Part shown: in pieces, positions 15,111 to 21,921 of the stretch
Numbering within the stretch: the first letter of the stretch is position 1
Layout of the letters: each line of letters starts with the position of its first letter
Assembly: GCA_002398105.1 (NCBI GenBank)
Contig: DHCD01000057.1
Span: 4,217 to 28,226, forward strand
Source: Syntrophomonas sp. UBA4911
Lineage (GTDB): Bacteria > Bacillota > Syntrophomonadia > Syntrophomonadales > Syntrophomonadaceae
Direction of reading: 5' to 3'
Length of the DNA: 24,010 nt
Program-made: the position numbers and the translations under genes
The notes under the pieces: model-generated
The model's database searches: none
What the model saw: only the letters and a program-made list of their open reading frames with translations
Told to the model about the DNA's origin: nothing

Positions 15111-16145
15111 TTATTGGGGTTTTCTGAATATAAATAAGTATTCATGAGCAATTAATAGAAAGTTAAAATCAATACTTTTTTGATGCCAAAACCCTGTAGC
15201 TTTGCAATTGTGCTGCTCTTTAATAACTATTTCCTTTAAAATAAAGCCCGCATCTAAAAATACTTGCATTACTTTAAATCCTAATGGAATGACATGTTTT
15301 TTCTTTCTGGTATCCCCCATTAGAACTGAGCAATACTTATTTTTCTTCAATACCCTAAAGCTTTCGTCGGCCACTTTTCTCATTTGTTCTAAAAAATCAT
15401 CTATATCACAGAGCGACAAATCCCCGATATTTTCACTGTATTTTATAATATTTGCATATGGGGGATGAGTACATATTAAATCAATACTGTTATCCATAAT
15501 AAAGTCAAGTTTTACTGCATTCCCCTGCACGATTTTTGGTTCAAAACAATTATTTCTCGCAAAGCCAAGATTATATTTCGCTATTTCAACTGCTTTATAA
15601 TTAATATCAATTCCTATGCCTCTCCTGTTTAATAATATAGCTTCTATTAAGGTAGTCCCACTTCCGAGAAATTGATCCAAAACACAGTCGCCAACTTCAG
15701 AATATCTCAGAATTACATTTCTTGGAATATACGGAGACCAATTTCCTCTATATTTTGAATTATGGGTTGCCCAATCCCCTCTCTGGGGAAAGCTCCAAAT
15801 AGTCGTTGTTTCCATATCAAAATTAGTTGGTTCCCAATATGTTATCCCGCTGGTTCCTTCTGATATGTATAGAGTGTTTTCTTCTTCTACTGTAGAAATA
15901 CCTTCTTGATTTATAGATCCATTGTTTTCCGCTAGTAAATAAAGTATTCCCTCTAAAGTCAAAATTTCATTGCCCACTTTTCTCATTTGTTCCTTAAGCT
16001 CAGGCCAGTATGTAAGAGTATTAGTGCTTCCTTTTAAGATTCTCACGTCATGTAGGATTGAAAAATACCATTTTTCTCGTTCTTCCTTCCACAAAACATG
16101 GACTCTTTTATCTTCAAGTAACCTAATTGTATTTTCTTTATTCAT
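15111..16145 (-). CDS. DNA methyltransferase (N4/N6 type) with a truncated Bro-N-like N-terminal module
   Basis: A predicted SAM-dependent DNA base methyltransferase without a neighbouring cognate nuclease. From ATG 16145 (GGTGA a few nt upstream; the frame opens at 16226 with no site) it has 344 residues. Residues 5-62 (IRLLEDKRVHVLWKEEREKW, YFSI, TYWPELKEQM) resemble the start of Bro-N/DinD-like phage antirepressor domains but stop before that domain's C-terminal half. The catalytic part has FPQRGDWATHNSKYRGNWSP (119-138), SAM motif DQFLGSGTT (157-165), GIGIDIN and catalytic THPPY (226-230). The SAM motif precedes the catalytic motif, the reverse of typical beta-class enzymes. Base composition is the most AT-rich in the window. 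Target base and site unknown. Confidence 0.75.
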   Translation of the reverse strand: MNKENTIRLLEDKRVHVLWKEEREKWYFSILHDVRILKGSTNTLTYWPELKEQMRKVGNEILTLEGILYLLAENNGSINQEGISTVEEENTLYISEGTSGITYWEPTNFDMETTTIWSFPQRGDWATHNSKYRGNWSPYIPRNVILRYSEVGDCVLDQFLGSGTTLIEAILLNRRGIGIDINYKAVEIAKYNLGFARNNCFEPKIVQGNAVKLDFIMDNSIDLICTHPPYANIIKYSENIGDLSLCDIDDFLEQMRKVADESFRVLKKNKYCSVLMGDTRKKKHVIPLGFKVMQVFLDAGFILKEIVIKEQHNCKATGFWHQKSIDFNFLLIAHEYLFIFRKPQ

Positions 16146-16252
16146 ATGACTTTCACCATCTTCCGTGTCTAAACCTACCAAATTCAATAGATTAAAAATA
16201 AATTTCAAATATATTTTACCAAACATATGTTCTTATTTCAATTGAATTCTAG

Positions 16253-16499
16253 TATATTTACAAGCTTTCCGACGAACAATTGATACAAGATTGGGCTGTA
16301 AATCTGGCTTGTAAATGGTTTGTGGGGCTTAATCCCGAAGAGCCTCTGCCCGAAACCAGCTTACTGGACCAAATTTCGTACCCAGCGCTTAAAAGATATT
16401 AGCCTGGATGCCATTATTACCGAAATCGTACACCAATGTGTAGAAAAAGACATAATAAAATGGCACAAAAAAGACATCCCTTGTGTCTTTGGAGCATGA
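16253..16499 (+). pseudogene. Fragment of an IS1182-type (DUF772) transposase, frameshifted
   Basis: Frame 1 from 16253 reads KLSDEQLIQDWAVNLACKWF, then VGLNPEEPLPETSLLDQ, the DUF772 transposase N-terminal region. Around 16372 the reading continues in another frame as FRTQRLKDISLDAIITEIVH, QCVEKDIIK, to a stop at 16497-16499. An in-frame TAG lies at 16250, the true start is missing and the DDE catalytic domain is absent. It is therefore a dead remnant cut on both sides, lying at the border of the AT-rich island. No flanking terminal repeats were found. Confidence 0.75.
16467..16490 (-). terminator. Rho-independent terminator for the cytochrome-like gene (- strand)
   Basis: Read on the - strand, AAAGACA (16490-16484) pairs with TGTCTTT (16476-16470) across a 7-nt loop, ending in six T residues (16472-16467). 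It lies about 78 nt past the stop of the - strand gene at 16568, within the transposase remnant. The stem is AT-rich, so strength is uncertain. Confidence 0.45.
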
Positions 16500-16567
16500 G
16501 TAAACCTGGAGACGTCGACCTGGCTGGACCGCCAAAATGTCTCCAGCCTGTCCATGCCGGACTGATG

Positions 16568-17437
16568 TTAATATAGCCGGGATGCCTCCGGCCCTCTTTT
16601 TTTTCGGTTAAAAAATCTATCCAGATAATAGGATACAACCGCCGAACCGCCGACAATTCCCAGATAAGCCCCCAGTTTTAGAATAAGATCGGCATTGCCC
16701 GCGCTTCTGCCGGCCGGCCCGTACCCTTTGCCTTCCCGTTTACCATCGCCGCCGATCCCCGCACCGTTATGGTATCCTCTGCCTGAAAAAGCCCGGCCCT
16801 TATGGGCAGTGCCGATGCCTCCGCCGCTTGGGTCGGACCGGGACACTCTTTCTTCAAATTGATGATTCCTTTCTGTAATTCTGCCTATTTGGGCAATATC
16901 AGATAGGAGATTTACAGATATAAGGCCATATATGCCCAATAAAAGTATGATAACGGCGACCCCCTTGCTTATATACCCCATCACCGCATTAGTTTTAAAG
17001 CCGATTAATTTCTGCGCCGTTGCTATGATCCAGTTCCAGTTAAGACCCAAGTGGAACCCAACCAACAGTAAAGCCATATAGGATACTGAATTATGCAGGG
17101 TTTTCAACACATGGGTATCGCCGTAGCGAAGATGGGGAAACAGGACTTGCGAAATCAATGCTCCGCTGACGATTATGGTGAGAAAGGATAAAAATAATAC
17201 GACAGCAAGCAAACATTCTATTCTGGTTTTGGTTTTAATCTGTTTGCTCAAAAATTTGGGGGTAGTCTTGCGGATGAACCGCCAATTTAAAAAGATATGG
17301 GAAATAAATACCGCCCCAATCAATAAACCGGCAATTTCATGAAATTGTGCCCCAAAGGCTTTTGCGTCCAATAATAAAATCAATAGAATAAGCATTATTA
17401 TATCCAAGACTATCTTAATGCCGCCTTTTTTCATCAT
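16568..17437 (-). CDS. Four-histidine membrane cytochrome-like protein (DUF4405 / flavinylation-associated type)
   Basis: A predicted cytoplasmic-membrane redox protein of 289 residues. Hydrophobic segments lie at about 8-24, 34-54, 77-98, 117-135, 158-178 and 252-271. Two pairs of histidines sit in the helices like b-heme ligands: H33 (QFHEIAG) and H47 (SHIFLNW), H115 (LHNSVSY) and H129 (FHLGLNW). This helix-His pattern is that of DUF4405 proteins, which accompany extracytoplasmic flavin-based electron transfer. Residues about 190-245 form an unusual glycine- and charge-rich loop before the last helix. AAGGAG lies 9 nt before the ATG. It stands alone on its strand with its own promoter and terminator. 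Heme binding is inferred from the histidines; no flavin-transfer partner is adjacent. Confidence 0.6.
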   Translation of the reverse strand: MMKKGGIKIVLDIIMLILLILLLDAKAFGAQFHEIAGLLIGAVFISHIFLNWRFIRKTTPKFLSKQIKTKTRIECLLAVVLFLSFLTIIVSGALISQVLFPHLRYGDTHVLKTLHNSVSYMALLLVGFHLGLNWNWIIATAQKLIGFKTNAVMGYISKGVAVIILLLGIYGLISVNLLSDIAQIGRITERNHQFEERVSRSDPSGGGIGTAHKGRAFSGRGYHNGAGIGGDGKREGKGYGPAGRSAGNADLILKLGAYLGIVGGSAVVSYYLDRFFNRKKRGPEASRLY

Positions 17438-17526
17438 GTACAGACTCCTTTTCAGCTTATACTTTTGCTCTGCTGTTTCCGGTGCGCTTTTATTTTTATA
17501 GAGATCGCAACTGACAATTATCTTAT

Positions 17527-17554
17527 ATTATAAAGTACCCCGAAAAAATGAAAA
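17527..17554 (-). promoter_or_regulatory. Promoter of the cytochrome-like gene (- strand)
   Basis: On the - strand TTTTCA (17554-17549) and a perfect TATAAT (17532-17527) are 16 nt apart. The weak -35 and strong -10 suit activator dependence. It would give an 80-nt leader before ATG 17437. Confidence 0.5.
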
Positions 17555-17558
17555 TAGG

Positions 17559-17575
17559 GTGAACATATTGTGAAC
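17559..17575 (-). promoter_or_regulatory. Direct repeat GTTCAC-N5-GTTCAC next to the -35 (possible OmpR/PhoP-family site)
   Basis: Two copies of GTTCAC on the - strand (17575-17570 and 17564-17559) repeat every 11 nt, 4 nt upstream of the -35. PhoP/PhoB-type regulators bind TT(A/C/T)ACA half-sites with this period. The regulator is not identified. Confidence 0.4.
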
Positions 17576-17895
17576 AAATCTCCTCCATGTCCCCACGCAT
17601 ACAATTACCGGTTTGGTTGAAAACAATAAAATATACCTGATTGAATGTACAGAGGACATTGACATAAGTGATTTGTATTTGGGGGCAGTAATATCGACGT
17701 TCCGAACGCCGCCTTTCTTTCCGAAAAGCAGAAGAAGCTTGGCTGGCAAAAACCATCTCAATTATGCGGCAAGAAGCGGAAGCGGAGAAAACCGCCGGCC
17801 TGACGGCGAGAATCAGATCGAATTATTTGACTTGTATTTCCGGGCTAAATAAATTAAGGTAGAAAAAGAAGCGATAGTTTTGCAGGAGAATTTTA
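17576..17895. other. Intergenic stretch before the nucleotidase gene, no supported gene
   Basis: About 320 nt between the divergent cytochrome-like and nucleotidase genes. A 79-codon open frame from a TTG at 17613 to 17852 lacks a ribosome binding site and resembles no family I recognise. The AGGAG site of the nucleotidase lies at its end (17884-17888). I saw no clear + strand promoter. Confidence 0.5.
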
Positions 17896-18507
17896 ATGAT
17901 AATCGGTATTGATATTGATAACACCATCACCTATACTACGGAAATGATCATGCACTATGCCATGATATTCGGCCGGGAACGGGGATTAAACACACTGCCG
18001 GACCCGAGCGAATATTATCTGCAGGAAGCGCTGGGATGGTCTGAAGAATCGGTGGAAGAGTTCTTCGATATTTATCTGGAACGTATTTACCGCGAGGTTT
18101 GCCCTAAGGAACAAGCGGCGCCGATTATTAAACGGCTGCAGCAGCAGAACCGCATAGTGCTCATCACCTCACGCAATTACCGCTTCCCGGGGATTGAAAA
18201 GGTCACCCGGGAATGGCTTAACGCAAATGATATTGCTTATGACCAGTTGATTCTTAATTCCACGCCGGATATGTATCATTTCAGTAAATTAGCGGTTTGC
18301 ATGCAGCAGGAAGTCGATCTCATGGTTGAAGACCACCATGATCTGGCCCAGGAACTGAGCCAGTTTATCCCGGTGATTCTTTTCGATTACCCTTATAACA
18401 GAAAGGTGAAATCGGAAAATATTATGCGGGTGAGCAACTGGAGTGAAGCCCAGCAATGGATCGCTCAGTTGAACAGAGCAAGCGGGAACGGTTCCTGCCT
18501 GGCTTAG
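17896..18507 (+). CDS. HAD-superfamily 5'(3')-deoxyribonucleotidase-like protein (NT5C type)
   Basis: A predicted cytosolic phosphatase acting on (deoxy)nucleoside monophosphates or a related small phosphoester. The 203 residues show HAD motif I at the very N-terminus (GIDIDNTIT, nucleophile D6 and acid D8), motif II in IVLITSR, a lysine in the FSKLAVC region and motif IV VEDHHD with two acidic residues. The small helical cap between motifs I and II (about 15-85) is typical of NT5C/YqfW-like nucleotidases. AGGAG lies 7 nt before the ATG. It stands alone between the cytochrome-like gene and the fucose cassette, with about 315 nt free after it, so it does not appear to belong to the glycan genes. 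Substrate cannot be told. Confidence 0.75.
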   Translation: MIIGIDIDNTITYTTEMIMHYAMIFGRERGLNTLPDPSEYYLQEALGWSEESVEEFFDIYLERIYREVCPKEQAAPIIKRLQQQNRIVLITSRNYRFPGIEKVTREWLNANDIAYDQLILNSTPDMYHFSKLAVCMQQEVDLMVEDHHDLAQELSQFIPVILFDYPYNRKVKSENIMRVSNWSEAQQWIAQLNRASGNGSCLA

Positions 18508-18844
18508 TTATTTTATTGTTCCTCTTACACGACCGGGTGAACCTTCCCCAAGTTCATCCTCCTTCAGATTAGACCCGGATTTTTCCGCATGGCTTTTGCC
18601 GCCGTCACATTTTTTTCTATCCCAGGTATACGGTTAATGAGTTCCTTATATACCAGCCAGGAAGCATTTCTGTTCCCCTTTGCCTATTTATTCCCTTGTT
18701 TACTCCACCTCCAAAGGCGCTCTTATCCCGAATAATTCTGATTTTATACAGCGATTCACAGTCACCCGGTTTTTCTCATATTATGGATATTGAGATCAAG
18801 TTTGAATTGCTGCTTATCTCAGTATGGAACGGGGGTATACCAGC
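18508..18844. other. Long intergenic stretch with a possible - strand coding remnant
   Basis: About 337 nt, pyrimidine-rich on the + strand. A weak hairpin (18535-18542 with 18552-18559) lacks a T-tail. On the - strand 39 codons (18683 to a TGA at 18564) read as a protein-like piece containing WLVYKELINRIPGIEKNV, without a start codon and with a TAG directly before it. It could be the decayed 3' end of a gene or chance. The SD for the following glycosyltransferase (GGGGG, 18831-18835) closes the region. Confidence 0.35.
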
Positions 18845-19657
18845 ATGGAAGTAAAGGTAACGCGCACCAAACCAGTTCAGTTAGTATTCGGCAATAACAG
18901 GCAACCCCAGCCGCGAGCCGGCAGATCACCGATAAAGCATAATTTAAAGAAGGGCGACAGGTTTACCGAGGGCGTGTCGGTAATAACCTGCACCAATCGC
19001 CCCGAATACCGGGAGAGGATTATACAAAACTACATCCATCAGTATTATGGTCCGGTGGAACTCATTATCATACTCAACCATAATGCTGCCGATCTGGAGG
19101 AATGGCAGGCCTGGGCCCGCTCTTATCCTAATGTAAGGGTATTTCAACTGAATCAATCGGTAACTCTGGGCGAGTGTTTGAATTTTGCGGTTGACCAAGC
19201 CCGGTATGGTTATGTGGCCAAGTTTGATGACGATGATTATTACGCCCCTGGTTATCTGCAGCAGGCGGTTGATGCCTTCAAAGCCACTAATGCCGATATT
19301 GTCGGCAAGTGCAGTATATTTGTCTTTTTTGAAGGCAGCGGCACCCTGGCTATAGCCCATCCTGATCAGGAAGAACGCTTTACCAGCATGCTGGCGGGAG
19401 CAACCATGGTCGTTAATAAACGGGTATTTAGCCTGGTAAGATTCAAGGCCCTGGATCACGGTGAGGACACCGAATTTCAGAATAACTGCAGTCGGCATGG
19501 CGTCAGAATGTACTCAACCAACCGGTTCAATTACACCTGTGTCCGGCGTGCCCAGGCGGATACCCATACCTGGCGGGTGGAAGAGGATGAATACCTGCGC
19601 TTTTGCCGGGTGGTTGACCGCATGAATGATTTTAAGGATACGGTCACGGCCTATTGA
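18845..19657 (+). CDS. Glycosyltransferase family 2
   Basis: A predicted GT-A fold transferase adding a sugar from a nucleotide donor to a surface glycan or protein. From ATG 18845 (GGGGG 9 nt upstream; the ATG at 18824 has no site) it has 270 residues. After a basic proline-rich leader (1-40), GVSVITCTNRP (43-53) begins the Rossmann-like core. ELIIILNHN (72-80) and KFDDDDYY (126-133) supply the metal/nucleotide-binding DxD. EGSGTLA, GATMVV and HGEDTEF form the acceptor side. The - strand gene at 23211-23996 is a clear paralogue with the same motifs in order. No membrane segments are seen, so it acts in the cytosol or at the membrane face. It opens the GDP-fucose cassette; donor and acceptor unknown. 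Confidence 0.85.
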   Translation: MEVKVTRTKPVQLVFGNNRQPQPRAGRSPIKHNLKKGDRFTEGVSVITCTNRPEYRERIIQNYIHQYYGPVELIIILNHNAADLEEWQAWARSYPNVRVFQLNQSVTLGECLNFAVDQARYGYVAKFDDDDYYAPGYLQQAVDAFKATNADIVGKCSIFVFFEGSGTLAIAHPDQEERFTSMLAGATMVVNKRVFSLVRFKALDHGEDTEFQNNCSRHGVRMYSTNRFNYTCVRRAQADTHTWRVEEDEYLRFCRVVDRMNDFKDTVTAY

Positions 19658-19810
19658 TCCCAGGATTAGCTGGATGCGACGCCAAGCAGGATAGGTTTTA
19701 TCTTATGATTTTTGATACGGAAATAATTTTTAGAAAAATTTGTGTAATCATAATTGATTCACATTAATCCCCGTCGAATCATGCAAATTGGATTTAAAGG
19801 AATAGATGTT

Positions 19811-20893
19811 ATGGGAAAAAATAGTCATGAGCCGGTTCCGGCTGAGGCCAAAAGGGCTCTGATCACCGGCATAACCGGTCAGGATGGGTCTTATCTGGCG
19901 GAATTGCTGATTGCCCGGGGTTATCAGGTGCATGGCATCATTCGCCGCACCTCCATCTTCAACACCGACCGTATAGATCATCTTTATCAGGACCCGCACC
20001 AGCCTGATCCCCCTCTGTATCTGCACTACGGTGATTTAACCGACGGCAGCGGACTGAGGAGAGTATTGCAAAAGGTGGAACCGGATGAGGTGTATAACCT
20101 GGGAGCTCAGTCCCATGTAAAAGTCTCTTTTGAACAACCGGAATATACGGCTGACACGGTGGCTATGGGAACCCTGCGTCTGCTGGAGGCCCTGCGCGAC
20201 TATATGGAGGCGTCGGGCCGGGAAGTGCGTCTTTACCAGGCGGCTTCATCGGAGATGTTCGGGGCCGCGGCTCCTCCGCAAAACGAGCTGACCCCCTTCT
20301 GCCCGCGCAGTCCTTATGCCGTTTCCAAAGCAGCCGCTTATTGGTATGCCAAGAACTACCGTGAAGCTTATGGTATGTATATCGCCAGCGGTATACTCTT
20401 TAACCACGAATCACCCCGGCGGGGAGAGACTTTCGTTACCCGCAAGATCAGCCGGGCGGCTGCCCGTATTAAGATGGGGCTGCAGGATAGGCTCTACCTG
20501 GGCAACTTGGATGCCAAGCGGGACTGGGGCTATGCCGGCGATTATGTCAAGGCCATGTGGCTGATGCTGCAGCAGGATTGTCCGGATGATTTTGTCATAG
20601 CCACCGGGGAATCTTATTCGGTGAGGGAATTCCTGGAAGAATGTTTCTCTTATCTGGATTTGCGCTGGCAGGATTATGTCAGTATTGATAAACGCTACTT
20701 CCGGCCCAGCGAGGTTGATTATCTGCTGGGGGATGCCGCCCGGGCGCGGGAGAAACTGGGCTGGAGTCCCCAGGTCAGATTTAAGGAACTGGTGAAAATG
20801 ATGGCTGACCATGACCTGGTTCTGGCCCGGCAGGAAAAAATATTGCGCGATGCGGGACATATTGCCGCAGTCAGAGGCAGTGCCCATGGATAG
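19811..20893 (+). CDS. gmd: GDP-mannose 4,6-dehydratase
   Basis: Converts GDP-D-mannose to GDP-4-keto-6-deoxy-D-mannose, the first step to GDP-L-fucose. An extended short-chain dehydrogenase of 360 residues from ATG 19811 (AAAGG 10 nt upstream); an in-frame TTG further up would add 19 unlikely residues. It has the NADP-binding GITGQDGSYLAELL, the RRTS segment, NLGAQSHVKVSFE, the catalytic SSEMFG and Y-x-x-x-K in SPYAVSKAAAYW, then NHESPRRGETFVTRKI and the nucleotide-sugar-binding end. All are hallmarks of Gmd, which makes the call secure. The stop overlaps the fcl start by 8 nt, so the two enzymes are translationally coupled. Confidence 0.95.
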   Translation: MGKNSHEPVPAEAKRALITGITGQDGSYLAELLIARGYQVHGIIRRTSIFNTDRIDHLYQDPHQPDPPLYLHYGDLTDGSGLRRVLQKVEPDEVYNLGAQSHVKVSFEQPEYTADTVAMGTLRLLEALRDYMEASGREVRLYQAASSEMFGAAAPPQNELTPFCPRSPYAVSKAAAYWYAKNYREAYGMYIASGILFNHESPRRGETFVTRKISRAAARIKMGLQDRLYLGNLDAKRDWGYAGDYVKAMWLMLQQDCPDDFVIATGESYSVREFLEECFSYLDLRWQDYVSIDKRYFRPSEVDYLLGDAARAREKLGWSPQVRFKELVKMMADHDLVLARQEKILRDAGHIAAVRGSAHG

Positions 20894-21905
20894 CAAGGCT
20901 AAGATTTATGTAGCCGGGCATCAGGGCCTGGTAGGCTCGGCCATTCTGCGTCGACTAAAAGACCAAGGTTATTCCGATATTCTGTTGCGCCCCCGGGAAG
21001 CGCTGGATCTTTGCGACCAGGCGGAAGTCTATCATTTTTTTGCCCGGGAAAAACCGGAATACGTTTTTCTGGCTGCCGCCCGGGTGGGGGGAATAGAGGC
21101 CAACCGCAGTTTTCCGGCCCAGTTTATCCGTGAGAACCTGATGATACAGAGCAATGTTATTGATGCCGCCTATCGTTATGGAACCAGAAAACTTCTATTT
21201 CTGGGGTCTTCCTGCATATACCCCGCGCTTGCTCCTCAGCCTTTAAAGGAGGAGTATCTTCTGGGCGGCGAATTGGAGGAAACCAACGAGGCTTACGCTA
21301 TAGCCAAGATTGCCGGAATAAAGATGTGCCAGGCCTATAATCGGCAATACGGATGTAATTTTATTGCGGTTATGCCCACTAATCTCTATGGCCCGGGAGA
21401 TAATTTTGATTTACATTCTTCCCATGTTCTGCCCGCTCTGATCAGAAAATTCCATGAAGCTAAGACCGGGCAGGCAGAGGATGCGGTAGTCTGGGGCAGC
21501 GGACAGCCGCGCCGGGAATTCCTGCATGTGGATGATCTGGGCGCGGCCTGTGTTTTCCTGATGGATAACTACCGGGAAGCGGAGATCATAAATGTCGGTT
21601 GGGGGAAAGATATCAGCATCGCCGATTTGGCACAACTGGTAAAGGATGTTGTGGGCTATGGCGGCAAGATCGTCTACGATGAGGGCAAACCTGACGGAAC
21701 TCCCCGCAAGCTGCTGGACGTCAGCAGGTTGACCCGACTGGGGTGGCAGCCCCAAATATCTTTAAGGCAGGGAATCCGGGACACATATCACTGGTATTTA
21801 AAATCGGGCGCTGCGGCGGCTGGAAGGTATGAACACTCCGGCGCCGGGACTTCGCCTATTCATACATTCCAATCGGGTTTGAGCAATGGAATCAATATAA
21901 AGTAA
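20886..21905 (+). CDS. fcl: GDP-L-fucose synthase (epimerase/reductase)
   Basis: Epimerises and reduces the Gmd product to GDP-L-fucose using NADPH. From ATG 20886 (AGAGGCAG upstream, 8-nt overlap with gmd) it has 339 residues. It shows the NADP-binding GHQGLVGSAI, AARVGGIEANRSFPAQFI, the catalytic FLGSSCIYP serine, Y-x-x-x-K in NEAYAIAKIAG, MPTNLYGPGDNFD, and REFLHVDDL. The family usually ends near 310-325 residues; about 25 extra residues follow YLKSGAAAAG, rich in Gly, Ser and Thr. Upstream gmd and downstream GT10 complete a GDP-fucose synthesis and transfer pathway. Confidence 0.95.
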   Translation: MDSKAKIYVAGHQGLVGSAILRRLKDQGYSDILLRPREALDLCDQAEVYHFFAREKPEYVFLAAARVGGIEANRSFPAQFIRENLMIQSNVIDAAYRYGTRKLLFLGSSCIYPALAPQPLKEEYLLGGELEETNEAYAIAKIAGIKMCQAYNRQYGCNFIAVMPTNLYGPGDNFDLHSSHVLPALIRKFHEAKTGQAEDAVVWGSGQPRREFLHVDDLGAACVFLMDNYREAEIINVGWGKDISIADLAQLVKDVVGYGGKIVYDEGKPDGTPRKLLDVSRLTRLGWQPQISLRQGIRDTYHWYLKSGAAAAGRYEHSGAGTSPIHTFQSGLSNGINIK

Positions 21906-21921
21906 GCAAGGAGGTTGCGTT

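Noticed and set aside
16506..16546. 8-bp inverted repeat CTGGAGAC/GTCTCCAG
   Set aside because: 25-nt loop and no T-tail; the better terminator for the - strand gene is at 16467-16490. It might be part of the IS scar, but nothing supports that.
17489..17517. Alternative - strand promoter TTGTCA-N17-AATAAA
   Set aside because: Good -35 but a poor -10; the upstream perfect TATAAT with the adjacent direct repeat is the better choice.
17613..17852. 79-codon + strand frame before the nucleotidase
   Set aside because: TTG start without SD; composition and sequence do not resemble a known protein.
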